Assembly: GCF_007993795.1 (NCBI RefSeq)
Contig: NZ_CP042476.1
Span: 3,224,001-3,288,000 of the forward strand
DNA from: Antarcticibacterium arcticum
Lineage (GTDB): Bacteria > Bacteroidota > Bacteroidia > Flavobacteriales > Flavobacteriaceae
Direction: 5' to 3'
Length of the DNA stretch: 64,000 nucleotides
The notes below the pieces were generated by a model, which made no database searches, was not told the DNA's origin, and saw only the letters and a program-made list of their open reading frames with translations. Each line of letters starts with the position of its first letter. Within the stretch, counting starts at the first letter, position 1. The position numbers were made by a program, and so were the translations under genes. Positions 26,166 through 35,569 of the stretch are shown here, one piece after another.

Positions 26166-26606
26166 ATGAAAAATTGGATAAATTGAAGTTTTTTAATTCT
26201 GTCATTTTTAAGTTTCATTTCCTGTGGTTTTGATGATGACCAATTATGTGTTACGGGGCCTGTTGGTTTCAATGTCGAATTTATTGATGCTGTAAGTGGA
26301 GAAAATGTTTACAGGACCAACCGTTTCCAGCCTTCCCAATTACGGGTGACAGATGAAGATAATAAGCTGGTCAACTACCGGTTTATTACAGAATTGGATA
26401 GAACTTATATACAGGTAAATCTTAATTTTGAGACGGGAGATAAGATCATCACGATGAAACCAGATAATGAAACCGCGGTAGAGTTTGAAATAACACTTAG
26501 CTCGCGTGAGGAAAATTGTACAACCTATTATATTAGTAATTTCAATGTGCGTGATTTTGACTGGGATGAAACTGGCAGCAACGGTGTTATAAGGGTTAAT
26601 ATCTAA
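26166..26606 (+). pseudogene. small lipoprotein gene with an in-frame TGA in the signal peptide
   Basis: From ATG 26166 the frame reads MKNWIN, then TGA at 26184-26186, then continues open as SFLILSFLSFISCGFDDD to a stop at 26606. Restored, it would be a 146-residue lipoprotein with signal peptide and lipobox ISC. The mature part has two Cys further on and is rich in acidic residues. One substitution in the TGA codon would repair it. An internal GTG at 26346 could start only a fragment without a signal. It is either a pseudogene or a base-call error. The family is unknown. Confidence 0.6.
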
Positions 26607-26673
26607 AAAAAAGCATCAGGGTATGAGCTTGGTTTCATTGGGAAATAAACTTTTAACCTTGGCTATAAATCAT

Positions 26674-26681
26674 TAAATTTG
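26674..26681 (+). promoter_or_regulatory. -7 promoter element for ffh
   Basis: TAAATTTG matches TAnnTTTG exactly, 39 bases ahead of the ffh ATG. The -33 region is not clear. Confidence 0.45.
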
Positions 26682-26720
26682 CAATCTACCTGGAAATAAG
26701 GTTTAAAATAAGTTAAGATT

Positions 26721-28049
26721 ATGTTTGATAGTTTAAGTGATAAGTTAGATAATGCCTTACACATCCTTAAGGGGCATGGGCAAATTACGGAGGTAAACGT
26801 CGCCGAAACTTTAAAGGAGGTAAGAAGGGCATTGGTTGATGCCGATGTAAACTATAAGATCGCCAAGGATTTTACAGGTACTGTTAAAGAAAAGGCCCTG
26901 GGACAAAATGTATTAACTGCATTGAAGCCCGGTCAATTAATGGTAAAACTGGTTAAGGATGAACTTACCCAGTTAATGGGTGGAGAGGCAGAAGGTATAA
27001 ACCTTTCAGGAAATCCTTCTATAATTTTAATGTCCGGTTTACAGGGTAGTGGTAAAACCACCTTCTCGGGTAAACTTGCCAACTATTTAAAAAGCAAGAA
27101 AAATAAGACTCCTCTTTTGGTGGCCTGTGATGTTTACCGTCCCGCTGCAATAAATCAGCTCCACGTGGTTGGAGACCAAATTGGGGTAGAAGTTTTCAGC
27201 GATGAAGGCAACCAGGATCCTGTAAAAATTGCTCAGGCCGCTATTGCCCACGCTAAACAAAACGGACACAATGTTGTAATAATTGATACCGCGGGTAGAT
27301 TGGCTATTGATGAGGCCATGATGACCGAAATCGCCAATATACGTGCTGCCATACAACCACAGGAAACCCTTTTTGTGGTAGATTCTATGACGGGTCAGGA
27401 TGCGGTGAATACAGCCAAAACTTTTAATGAGCGTCTTAATTTTGATGGGGTTATCCTTACCAAACTCGACGGGGATACCCGTGGAGGAGCTGCTATCTCT
27501 ATAAAATCTGTTGTAAACAAGCCTATTAAATTCATAGGAACCGGAGAAAAAATGGATGCCATTGATGTATTCTATCCGGACCGTATGGCCGACAGGATCC
27601 TGGGAATGGGAGATGTTATATCTCTTGTTGAAAGAGCCCAGGAACAATATGATGAAGAAGAAGCAAGAAAGCTTCAGAAAAAGATAGCTAAAAACCAGTT
27701 TGGATTTGATGATTTCCTTAATCAGTTACACCAGATCAAAAAAATGGGGTCTATGAAAGACCTTATGGGAATGATTCCGGGAGCAGGTAAAATGCTGAAA
27801 GATGTAGATATTGATGATGATGCCTTCAAACATGTAGAAGCGATCATTTATTCCATGACCCCTGAAGAAAGAAGCACTCCCACAGTAATCAATGCAAACC
27901 GTAAGAAAAGGATCGCAAAAGGATCTGGTACCTCTGTGCAACAGGTGAACCAATTGTTGAAGCAGTTCAATCAAATGGGAAAAATGATGAAAATGATGCA
28001 GGGTGGCGGCGGAAAAAAGATGATGCAGATGATGAAAGGAATGAGCTAA
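26721..28049 (+). CDS. ffh: signal recognition particle protein Ffh
   Basis: The protein has 442 residues. The N domain covers about 1-90. The GTPase G domain contains GLQGSGKTTF (P loop, about 110-119), DTAGR and TKLDGDTRGG. The C-terminal M domain binds 4.5S RNA and signal peptides and ends in a methionine-rich tail (MGKMMKMMQGGGGKKMMQMM). It targets membrane proteins to SecY. folD follows after 65 bases. Confidence 0.98.
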   Translation: MFDSLSDKLDNALHILKGHGQITEVNVAETLKEVRRALVDADVNYKIAKDFTGTVKEKALGQNVLTALKPGQLMVKLVKDELTQLMGGEAEGINLSGNPSIILMSGLQGSGKTTFSGKLANYLKSKKNKTPLLVACDVYRPAAINQLHVVGDQIGVEVFSDEGNQDPVKIAQAAIAHAKQNGHNVVIIDTAGRLAIDEAMMTEIANIRAAIQPQETLFVVDSMTGQDAVNTAKTFNERLNFDGVILTKLDGDTRGGAAISIKSVVNKPIKFIGTGEKMDAIDVFYPDRMADRILGMGDVISLVERAQEQYDEEEARKLQKKIAKNQFGFDDFLNQLHQIKKMGSMKDLMGMIPGAGKMLKDVDIDDDAFKHVEAIIYSMTPEERSTPTVINANRKKRIAKGSGTSVQQVNQLLKQFNQMGKMMKMMQGGGGKKMMQMMKGMS

Positions 28050-28114
28050 TAAAAAGCTTGATCACAAAGCCAGATTATAAAAAGCTGAACTAATATTAAT
28101 TAAACAAAGTTTCA

Positions 28115-28999
28115 ATGACGCTTCTCGACGGTACCAAAATTAGCAACGATATAAAAAATGAAATTGCTGAAGAAGTTCAGCAAATGAAAAGCCGCGGAGA
28201 AAAGGTGCCACATCTTGCCGCCATTATTGTTGGAAGCGACGGGGCTAGCTTAACGTATGTTAACAGCAAAGTGAAAGCCTGTGAGCGGGTAGGATTTGAA
28301 TCTACCCTCATAAGAATGAGCAGTAGCTCAAGTGAAATTGAACTGCTCAAAAAAATTAAACAATTAAATGAAGACCCTGATATTGACGGTTTTATAGTTC
28401 AGTTGCCTTTGCCTAAACAAATTGATACCCAAAAAATACTTCTTGCGGTTGACCCTAAGAAAGATGTTGATGGCTTTCATCCCACAAACTTTGGAAAAAT
28501 GGCATTGGATATGAGTTGTTTTATCCCGGCTACACCATATGGGATCCTTGAATTGCTGGAGCGCCATGGGGTGGAAACTAAAGGAAAACATACTGTAGTA
28601 ATTGGAAGAAGCCATATTGTTGGAAGGCCAATGAGTATTCTTATGGGAAGAAAAGGTTTCCCGGGAAATTCTACGGTTACCCTTACCCACAGTTTTACCA
28701 AAAATATTACCCAGATCACCTCCCAGGCAGATATTATAATCACCGCATTGGGGAACCCCGAATTTCTTAAAGCCGAAATGGTGAAAGATGATGTGGTTAT
28801 TATTGATGTGGGAATTACCCGGGTGGCAGATGATACAAATCCACGAGGCTATAGAATTACCGGGGATGTAGATTTTAAGGCGGTGAGCAAAAAAGCTTCG
28901 TTTATTACTCCGGTTCCGGGAGGAGTAGGACCAATGACCATTGCAATGTTGCTAAAAAATACGCTGCTTGCCCGCGACAACCATAGGCATGGGATGTAA
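28115..28999 (+). CDS. folD: methylenetetrahydrofolate dehydrogenase/cyclohydrolase FolD
   Basis: The protein has 294 residues. The N-domain carries SLTYVNSKVKACERVGFES with the catalytic Tyr and Lys. DGFIVQLPLP and VDGFHPTNFGKM follow. The NADP domain has VVIGRSHIVGRPMSILM, and the C-terminus PVPGGVGPMTIAML. It interconverts methylene-, methenyl- and formyl-tetrahydrofolate in one-carbon metabolism. A terminator follows directly. Confidence 0.97.
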   Translation: MTLLDGTKISNDIKNEIAEEVQQMKSRGEKVPHLAAIIVGSDGASLTYVNSKVKACERVGFESTLIRMSSSSSEIELLKKIKQLNEDPDIDGFIVQLPLPKQIDTQKILLAVDPKKDVDGFHPTNFGKMALDMSCFIPATPYGILELLERHGVETKGKHTVVIGRSHIVGRPMSILMGRKGFPGNSTVTLTHSFTKNITQITSQADIIITALGNPEFLKAEMVKDDVVIIDVGITRVADDTNPRGYRITGDVDFKAVSKKASFITPVPGGVGPMTIAMLLKNTLLARDNHRHGM

Positions 29000-29020
29000 G
29001 TAGCATTCTTATATAAAAAT

Positions 29021-29050
29021 AAAATGACCGCTCTTTGGCGGTCATTTTGT
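29021..29050. terminator. bidirectional terminator between folD and the DUF1232 gene
   Basis: AAAATGACCGC pairs perfectly with GCGGTCATTTT around a 6-base loop. A/T ends flank it on both sides, and it lies between convergent genes. Confidence 0.88.
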
Positions 29051-29069
29051 TTACTCTCTTTTTAAATTC

Positions 29070-29465
29070 TTATTCTTCTTCCTCAAGCTTCCAGTCAAGA
29101 TAATTATGGAGATCTGTCTCAATAAATCTTAAGCCAAAGGTAAATACGGCGAAATCATCTATATAGCCTATTCCCGGAATAAAATCCGGGACCATATCAA
29201 ATGGATTAAGAATATATAAAAATCCGAAAGCAATGGCAGCAATGGTAAACCATGGCACGTTCGTATAAACACCTTTGCGGTAATCTTTCAGCATTCCAAA
29301 CATAACTTTACCTAATTCGGTATATTTTTTAAGTACATTGCTGCTGGTCATTTTTTCTGAGATCTGCTCTTCGTTGTCCATGACCACTTCTACATCATCT
29401 CCTTCTATTTTGGTTATTTCACCACTTACATAATCTTCATCAATTGTTTTCTTCTTACTAAACAT
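29070..29465 (-). CDS. DUF1232 (YkvA-type) membrane protein
   Basis: The protein has 131 residues. An acidic N-terminal region (about 1-60) is followed by one hydrophobic helix and the DUF1232 signature NPFDMVPDFIPGIGYIDDF (about 87-105). Members are small membrane proteins of unknown function. It lies 23 bases downstream of the AI-2E-type permease gene and is probably co-transcribed with it. Confidence 0.85.
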   Translation of the reverse strand: MFSKKKTIDEDYVSGEITKIEGDDVEVVMDNEEQISEKMTSSNVLKKYTELGKVMFGMLKDYRKGVYTNVPWFTIAAIAFGFLYILNPFDMVPDFIPGIGYIDDFAVFTFGLRFIETDLHNYLDWKLEEEE

Positions 29466-29488
29466 ATCTACTGTTTTATGGTTAATAT

Positions 29489-30508
29489 TTAAATATTATT
29501 TAATTCATTTCCGTATTCCTTCTTATAAATTTTTACGATGAGTAAAAATAATGAAATTAAAAGGGGGCCGAAAATAAGCCCTATAAATCCAAAAAGCTGC
29601 ACCCCTACAATTACTCCAATTAAAGTGATCAAAGGGTGTACACTGGAAATTCTTTCCAGGATGTATAACCTTACCACATTATCTGTGGTGCCCACAATCA
29701 CAATACCATAAAGCAAAACCCCAATGGCCTGCCAGTTTTGTCCGCTGGCCAGCAATAGAACTGTTACGGGAATAAATCCCAGGGCAGATCCTATAAAGGG
29801 GACCATGGATCCTATTGCAGTAATAGCAAACCAGAAAAAGGGATCCGGCACTCCAAAGATCACATATCCAATTAACGCTATGATTCCCTGGAAAAAAGCT
29901 ACTAATGGTATCCCCAGTGCATTAGACCGCACAGAGATATCACCTTCTTTTTCAATTAACTCAATATTATCTTCATCCAGCGGAATATAGGATCTTAAGG
30001 TAGTATTAAGTTTTTCTCTGTTTACCAGCATATAATACAGCAAAAAATACATGACACCAATGGCTATTACCGCATTAAAAGTGCCTCCGGCCAGATTTTG
30101 TAAATTGGAAGTAAGCCAGCCGGCTATAGAGGTGCTGTCAATACCACTGCTTAGATCATACCCCAAATAAGTTTCAAGTTTATTAGCATTGTCTTTGATA
30201 GCCGCTATCACTCTTTCTGAATTGGCTACAGCTTTCCCTATTTTATTGGAAAGCATGACAATAATTACCCCTACAGGTATTAGAATACCAATAAAGGATA
30301 AAAGTAAAAGGGTTCCTGCAGCAAGCGACTTTTTCCACCCTCTTGCAAGGAGCTTTGCCATAAAACCCTTTAAGATCACAAATAATGTAATAGCACCAAG
30401 AACTCCGGAGAGGTAGGGGAGCATTTCCCTGAAGATCAAAAAACCCAGAAAAATAAGAACCAGCAGTACAAATAATTGTCTTACCAGCGAGGGTTTTAAA
30501 GTGTCCAT
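29489..30508 (-). CDS. AI-2E family (PerM/TqsA-type) transporter
   Basis: The protein has 339 residues and about seven to eight membrane helices. The central loop and the C-terminal half hold the family pattern (GIPLVAFFQGIIALIGYVIFG, SMVPFIGSALGFIPVT, GFIGLIFGPLLISLFLLIV). Members export autoinducer-2 or act in ion/proton exchange; which of these cannot be read from sequence. It follows the VOC gene by 10 bases. Confidence 0.88.
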   Translation of the reverse strand: MDTLKPSLVRQLFVLLVLIFLGFLIFREMLPYLSGVLGAITLFVILKGFMAKLLARGWKKSLAAGTLLLLSFIGILIPVGVIIVMLSNKIGKAVANSERVIAAIKDNANKLETYLGYDLSSGIDSTSIAGWLTSNLQNLAGGTFNAVIAIGVMYFLLYYMLVNREKLNTTLRSYIPLDEDNIELIEKEGDISVRSNALGIPLVAFFQGIIALIGYVIFGVPDPFFWFAITAIGSMVPFIGSALGFIPVTVLLLASGQNWQAIGVLLYGIVIVGTTDNVVRLYILERISSVHPLITLIGVIVGVQLFGFIGLIFGPLLISLFLLIVKIYKKEYGNELNNI

Positions 30509-30518
30509 TAATTAATTT

Positions 30519-30944
30519 TTATTTAGCAAATAGCTGATCAATATTTTTAAAGGCTTTAAATTCCAAAGCATTACCCGAAGGATCTTTAAAGAACATAGTT
30601 GCCTGTTCTCCCGTTTTTCCTTCAAACCGGATATAGGGCTCGATTACAAAATCAATATTCAAGCTTTTTAGGCGGGCTGCAAATTCTTCAAAAGTTTCCC
30701 ATTGCAGCACTACACCAAAATGGGGTATTGGTACCTCCTTTCCATCTACAGGATTACCTTTTCCAGTAGGTTTGGGTTGGGGTTCCTGCACGTGTAGTAC
30801 CAATTGATGGCCAAAAAAGTCTAGATCTACCCAATGATCACTGCTTCTGCCTTCAACACATCCAAGAGTTTCCCGGTAAAATTTTCGGTTTTCCTCTAAA
30901 TTATTGACAGGTATGGCTAAATGAAAAGGTTGAAGTGTACTCAT
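30519..30944 (-). CDS. VOC (glyoxalase-fold) family protein
   Basis: The protein has 141 residues, two beta-alpha-beta-beta-beta repeats. Likely metal ligands are His8 (PFHLAIPV), the His in PHFGVVLQWE and the Glu in NALEFKAF near the C-terminus. Members include lyases, dioxygenases and resistance proteins, so no substrate is assigned. First gene of the probable VOC-permease-DUF1232 unit. Confidence 0.85.
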   Translation of the reverse strand: MSTLQPFHLAIPVNNLEENRKFYRETLGCVEGRSSDHWVDLDFFGHQLVLHVQEPQPKPTGKGNPVDGKEVPIPHFGVVLQWETFEEFAARLKSLNIDFVIEPYIRFEGKTGEQATMFFKDPSGNALEFKAFKNIDQLFAK

Positions 30945-31087
30945 TAATTAATTCCTCTATTTTAATAATAATCGCTTGAAGGAAGAAGATTTAAAGTTCC
31001 TGAAAAATAAAAAGGATTAAACCTGATCTCCGCATTTAAATTAAAAATAGAAAGATATCCTGAAAGAAATGCGGGTTTCACCGCTAA

Positions 31088-31924
31088 TTATCTGTTAAGA
31101 TTTTTTTTGCCCCTAAATTTGCTATTCTTTTTATCCTTTCCCGAATCTGTTTTTCGGGCTAGCAATTCACTGGATTTTTTTCCGGAAGCAGACTGTGGTT
31201 GAGGTGAATGGGTTTTTGTTGAATCTGAAACCATCGTTTTAATAGTTTTTAATTCTTCTGCAGTGAGCTCCCTGTATTGGCCGGTTGGCACATCCAGCGT
31301 TACGTTCATGATCCTGGTTCTTTTTAAACGCACTACTTCATAACCCAGGTATTCACACATTCTCCTTATTTGCCTGTTAAGGCCCTGGGTAAGGACTATT
31401 CGAAAGTCAAAATTTCCCAGGCGTTCTACTTCACATTTTTTTGTAACCGTATCCAGAATTGGAATTCCCATTCCCATTCTTTCAATAAAGGTTGAGGTTA
31501 CAGGTTTGTTCACGGTTACCAGATATTCCTTTTCGTGATTATTCCGCGCTCTAAGGATCTTATTTACAATGTCACCATCATCTGTTAAAAAGATCAACCC
31601 TTCGCTCGCTTTGTCCAGGCGGCCTATAGGGAATATTCGTGAAGGATAATTTATGAAGTCTATGATATTATCTTTTTCTACACCGGTATCTGTTGTGCAA
31701 ACAATTCCTACCGGCTTATTGAAGGCCAGATAAACCTTCTTTTCCTCTGTAACGGCAACAGGATTTCCATCTACAGCAATTGTATCGCCCGTGCCAACTT
31801 TTGTGCCCATTTCGGGTACTTTTCCATTTATGGTCACTCTTCCCTGCTCAATGAGCTTATCTGCTTCCCGCCGGGAACAATATCCGGCTTCGCTTAAATA
31901 TTTATTTATTCGGGTAAGTTCCAT
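31088..31924 (-). CDS. rluF: RluF-like 23S rRNA pseudouridine synthase
   Basis: The start is placed at the Met of MELTRINKYLSEAGYCSRRE, as the 10 residues upstream (from 31954) do not belong to the family. An S4 domain covers about 1-60. The catalytic domain has GRLDKASEGLIFLTDDGD with the catalytic Asp, and QGLNRQIRRMCEYLGYEVVRLKR. RluF modifies U2604 of 23S rRNA in E. coli. A 55-residue basic, Ser-rich tail (ending SKFRGKKNLNR) extends past the catalytic domain and is not seen in E. coli. Confidence 0.88.
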   Translation of the reverse strand: MELTRINKYLSEAGYCSRREADKLIEQGRVTINGKVPEMGTKVGTGDTIAVDGNPVAVTEEKKVYLAFNKPVGIVCTTDTGVEKDNIIDFINYPSRIFPIGRLDKASEGLIFLTDDGDIVNKILRARNNHEKEYLVTVNKPVTSTFIERMGMGIPILDTVTKKCEVERLGNFDFRIVLTQGLNRQIRRMCEYLGYEVVRLKRTRIMNVTLDVPTGQYRELTAEELKTIKTMVSDSTKTHSPQPQSASGKKSSELLARKTDSGKDKKNSKFRGKKNLNR

Positions 31925-32030
31925 GAAATGAAGACTAAAGTTAAAGGGTTGCAAAGTTAGAAAATCCGGACACAGAAAGTGCGCTCAAATTCTAAAACTA
32001 TGCAACCCTTTATATAATTTAAAAATATTA

Positions 32031-32240
32031 TTAATCGGCTTTTTTATTCTCTACTGCGACTTCATCTGTATCTTTTCTATATTTCAACATTGAAATTCCC
32101 GCTATAAAGAAAACGAATCCTAATATGGCCAGCGCCCAGGGACTCATCATTAAAGCTACACTTCCAAAAATACCTAAAACTCCCATTACAAGGGCAATTG
32201 CGCCCCCAATTAATAGTATAACAGCTAAGATCTTAATCAT
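32031..32240 (-). CDS. small two-helix membrane protein
   Basis: The protein has 69 residues and two hydrophobic helices (about 3-25 and 31-48) with a short polar C-terminal tail (YRKDTDEVAVENKKAD). It stands alone between the rluF-like gene and a lipoprotein gene. No function is known. Confidence 0.65.
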   Translation of the reverse strand: MIKILAVILLIGGAIALVMGVLGIFGSVALMMSPWALAILGFVFFIAGISMLKYRKDTDEVAVENKKAD

Positions 32241-32355
32241 AATTTATAGTTTTGGTTATGGTGTAAAGGTAGCTAAACAATTTTAACAGGAAATTGAATT
32301 AACATTTCCTAAACAAATCATAATATGATTATTCAGCAATATTTACCTTAAAATT

Positions 32356-32895
32356 TTACCAGCTTATCATGAAATATTTGATTTTAGCATTATCCGGTAT
32401 CTGGGATGCGGTAATTCGGCTGTCGGTATCAAACCTCAGGCTGGAGGGAAGTTCTTTTTTGTCTATTGTTAAATATAAATTTAACTCGTCAATGAAAACC
32501 ACTGCCGAATTAAGGGTGTTCTCTATTCGGGAAATGGAATAATGTTTAACCACTTCACCAAACGTACTTGTTGGACTTAGTCCTTTGGCAGTTGCAAATC
32601 TTGAATCCAATACCTGTATATAACCTACTGTACTAGTGGAGTCAAATTGTTGAATGGGCTCTAAAATCAATAAGGGGGTACCATCCCGGTCAAAGATCTC
32701 AAAATCGTTGGATTGCTTGTCTCCGGAGGAATTTCGCACAATAGAATCATTTTTAAATACAGAGTCCAACTGACTTATTTTAATGTCCTTTGTTAAAGGT
32801 CCCACCCGGGTATTATCAATTAAATATGGGCTGTCTTCACTGCCACAGGAAATTAATAAAAGAAGGACAAGAGATAACAGGCTAAATTGTTTCAT
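32356..32895 (-). CDS. lipoprotein of unknown function
   Basis: The protein has 179 residues. The signal MKQFSLLSLVLLLLISCGSED places the lipid anchor at Cys17. The mature part is polar with a repeated beta-strand appearance (TVGYIQVLDSRF, AVVFIDELNLYLTID). It lies 72 bases upstream of the DUF853 ATPase stop boundary, so the two are independent or weakly linked. No family was recognised. Confidence 0.7.
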   Translation of the reverse strand: MKQFSLLSLVLLLLISCGSEDSPYLIDNTRVGPLTKDIKISQLDSVFKNDSIVRNSSGDKQSNDFEIFDRDGTPLLILEPIQQFDSTSTVGYIQVLDSRFATAKGLSPTSTFGEVVKHYSISRIENTLNSAVVFIDELNLYLTIDKKELPSSLRFDTDSRITASQIPDNAKIKYFMISW

Positions 32896-32967
32896 AGTCT
32901 TAAAATGGCAATTATTTAAATGTTTTATTTAAAATGCTCATTACTCCTCTTATAAAGGTTGCACTCG

Positions 32968-34434
32968 TCAACACCTTGATAACCGGATTTTGAGCTGTAC
33001 TTGTTCTCCTTCGGGGGAAGAGGATCGTTTTATGACCTCCCGTTCCTTTTTCGCCTTTTCAATTGCTTCTTTTTTTTCTGCGCGGTCTATTTTATTATTC
33101 AGGATCTCATATGCGCTTTCCCTGTCTATCGACTTGTTATATTTGGAAACAAGTTTACTGTTGTTGTTAATTCCAGTTATTTCCTGTGATGTAAGAATAT
33201 CCATCCTGCTCATTGGCGCGCGCATCATAGTCGCTGCCAGAGGAGTTGGTTTCCCTTTTTCATCCAGGGTAGATATCAAAGCTTCCCCTATACCTAACGA
33301 GGTTAGGACTTCTTTGGTATCATAATATTCTGAAATAGGATAATTTTCTGCAGTTAATTTTATAGCCTTCCGGTCATTTGCCGTAAAAGCTCGAAGAGAA
33401 TGCTGAATTTTTAAACCCAGCTGGCTCAATATTTCCTTTGGTACATCTGTTGGATTCTGGGTGACAAAATAAAGTCCTATTCCCTTTGAACGAATCAATT
33501 TCACAATGCTTTCAATTTGATCCATCAGGGCGCCTGAGGCTTCCTTAAAAATTAAATGCGCCTCATCAATAAATAACACCAGTTCAGGTTTGTCGCTGTC
33601 ACCTTTCTCGGGAAAAGTTGTATAAAGCTCGGCCAAAAGGCTTAGCATAAAGGTGGAAAATAATTTGGGTCTGTCCTGTATATCATCAAGCCTGATAATA
33701 TTTACATATCCCTTCCCTTCTGCGGTTTTTCTCACAAGATCCTGAACTTCAAAAGAGGGTTCTCCAAAAAACAGGTCGGCTCCCTGTTGCTCAAGATTAA
33801 CTATTTTACGAAGGATAGCACCGGTTGACCCGGTGGATATTCTTCCATAGTGTTTTTCAAATTCATCCTTCCCACCATCGGTCGCATATTGCAGGATCTT
33901 TTTCAGGTCTTTTAAATCCAGCAGAGGCAAGTGGTTGTGATCGCAATATTGAAAGATCACGCCCATAACTCCTGTTTGGGTCTCACTTAAATCCAGAATT
34001 CTTGACAATAACACGGGACCAAATTCACTTACGGTTGCTTTAAGCCGCACACCGGGTTGTTCAGACAAACTAAGAAGTTCTACGGGGGAGTGGGATGGGG
34101 TGAAATCAAATCCAATTTTCTTATGTCGCTCTTTAAGTTTCACATTATCCTCTGCAGGCATAGCGATCCCGCTTAAATCCCCTTTTATATCCATCAACAA
34201 GACCGGAATCCCTTTCTCTGAAAGATTTTCGGCAAGGATCTGGAGAGTTTTTGTTTTTCCCGTTCCGGTTGCTCCTGCTATAAGCCCATGCCTGTTTAGG
34301 GTTTTAAGGGGTATCTTTACCTGAGCTTCAGCAAGTGGTTGCCCATCGAGCATAGCCGCACCCATAAAGATGTAATCCCCTTTAGTGGCGTAACCTTGTT
34401 GAATATGATCTATAAAAGCCTGTTGTTTTTCCAT
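32968..34434 (-). CDS. HerA/YjgR-like ATPase (DUF853)
   Basis: The protein has 488 residues. Walker A is AGATGTGKT at 53-61 and Walker B is LVLFIDEAHL around 288. Later motifs are FVTQNPTDVPKEILSQLG and HSLRAFTANDRKA. These fit the DUF853 branch of the HerA/FtsK P-loop superfamily. Members are often linked to DNA or membrane processes, but no pathway is established. The C-terminal 70 residues are highly charged. NurA, the usual HerA partner, is not nearby. Confidence 0.88.
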   Translation of the reverse strand: MEKQQAFIDHIQQGYATKGDYIFMGAAMLDGQPLAEAQVKIPLKTLNRHGLIAGATGTGKTKTLQILAENLSEKGIPVLLMDIKGDLSGIAMPAEDNVKLKERHKKIGFDFTPSHSPVELLSLSEQPGVRLKATVSEFGPVLLSRILDLSETQTGVMGVIFQYCDHNHLPLLDLKDLKKILQYATDGGKDEFEKHYGRISTGSTGAILRKIVNLEQQGADLFFGEPSFEVQDLVRKTAEGKGYVNIIRLDDIQDRPKLFSTFMLSLLAELYTTFPEKGDSDKPELVLFIDEAHLIFKEASGALMDQIESIVKLIRSKGIGLYFVTQNPTDVPKEILSQLGLKIQHSLRAFTANDRKAIKLTAENYPISEYYDTKEVLTSLGIGEALISTLDEKGKPTPLAATMMRAPMSRMDILTSQEITGINNNSKLVSKYNKSIDRESAYEILNNKIDRAEKKEAIEKAKKEREVIKRSSSPEGEQVQLKIRLSRC

Positions 34435-34485
34435 TATTTTTTCAAAATTCCATGTTTAATAAATGTTGGCTTTTTTCCAAATATG

Positions 34486-35541
34486 TTATTTAACGGCGGG
34501 ACTTAACATTTGCAGGGTTCCCTTATCTGCGTTTAATTGTACTTTAAGTCCATTTGGTATTGTTGAATTATCATCAATATGACCAATCATAGCCCCTGAA
34601 TATGCCGGTATCCCCAGGGGTTTTATATAATAATCTATCACTTCCTCCAAAGTAAGGGAACCATAACCGCTCCCGGGTTTACAGTCAGTACATTTCCCAA
34701 AAACAAATCCGGAGATCTTATTCAATACGCCCCCAAGTTGTAATTGCGACATCATCCTGTCTACCGCATAGATCTGTTCTCCCACGTCCTCTAAATATAG
34801 TATTTTATTTTCCCATTGTTGCGGGAAATACTGCGATCCCATAATTCCTGTGAGCACAGAGAGATTTCCACCCAATAGTTCACCGGTAGCTACACCCGGA
34901 GAAATGGTTCTTATTCTGTTTTTGGTTACAGTAAGATTGGGTCCTTTATCAACAGGGTTTTCAAATAAGGCCATTTCCCCTTCAAAAATGATCTTTCGAA
35001 AAAGCGGGTAACTAAAATTGTTCCAGGTAGAAACAGCCAATGGCGCATGGAAGGTAATGAGCCCGGTTTTTGTATAAATTGCCATATGCAGCGCAGTTAT
35101 ATCACTGTATCCTACAAATATTTTGGGATTTTTTGCTATTGTCTGGTAATCAACCTTATCCAGGATGCGGGCAGCACCTGAACCACCACGAAGAGCGATG
35201 ATGGCATGGATCTCCGGATCTTTGAACATTTCATTTAACTCGCCGGCTCTTTCCTCATCTGTGCCTGCAAGGTGCCCGTAACGGTTGTTAACGAATTTGC
35301 CCAGTTTCACCTTAAGCCCCATAGCTTCAAAGGTTTCAATTGCTATTTCGTAGGGTTCAGATTCAAAAATAGCACTGCTGGGGCTTACTATTCCAATTGT
35401 ATCCCCTGCTTTCAGCCGGTTGGGAATTATTTGCCCCTCAATATGAAAAGTCCCCGGAGTTTCTTGGGATGAGATAAATGAGCTTAGTGATAGGGCGAGG
35501 CCTCCGGCCCCTATATTTCTTAAAAAATTCCTTCTTTCCAT
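34486..35541 (-). CDS. LD-carboxypeptidase (peptidase S66, MccF/LdcA type)
   Basis: The protein has 351 residues. An N-terminal segment with arginines (MERRNFLRNIGAGGLALSLS) looks like a Tat-like or Sec signal. The S66 fold shows GIVSPSSAIF, the nucleophile Ser in ALRGGSGAARIL, VGYSDITALH and the catalytic His in MIGHIDDN. LdcA enzymes cut the L,D bond in recycled murein peptides; MccF-type enzymes degrade microcin C. It is 28 bases from the PBP4 gene, which fits a cell-wall role. Confidence 0.88.
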   Translation of the reverse strand: MERRNFLRNIGAGGLALSLSSFISSQETPGTFHIEGQIIPNRLKAGDTIGIVSPSSAIFESEPYEIAIETFEAMGLKVKLGKFVNNRYGHLAGTDEERAGELNEMFKDPEIHAIIALRGGSGAARILDKVDYQTIAKNPKIFVGYSDITALHMAIYTKTGLITFHAPLAVSTWNNFSYPLFRKIIFEGEMALFENPVDKGPNLTVTKNRIRTISPGVATGELLGGNLSVLTGIMGSQYFPQQWENKILYLEDVGEQIYAVDRMMSQLQLGGVLNKISGFVFGKCTDCKPGSGYGSLTLEEVIDYYIKPLGIPAYSGAMIGHIDDNSTIPNGLKVQLNADKGTLQMLSPAVK

Positions 35542-35569
35542 CTTATGTGTTTTCTGTGTTCCGGGTGAA

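Noticed and set aside
32968..34434. HerA-like ATPase as part of a defence system
   Set aside because: No nuclease, SIR2 or other defence partner is next to it. DUF853 proteins are widespread housekeeping-type genes.
34486..35541. LD-carboxypeptidase as a microcin C immunity gene
   Set aside because: The neighbour is a peptidoglycan carboxypeptidase and there is no microcin cluster, so a cell-wall role is more likely.
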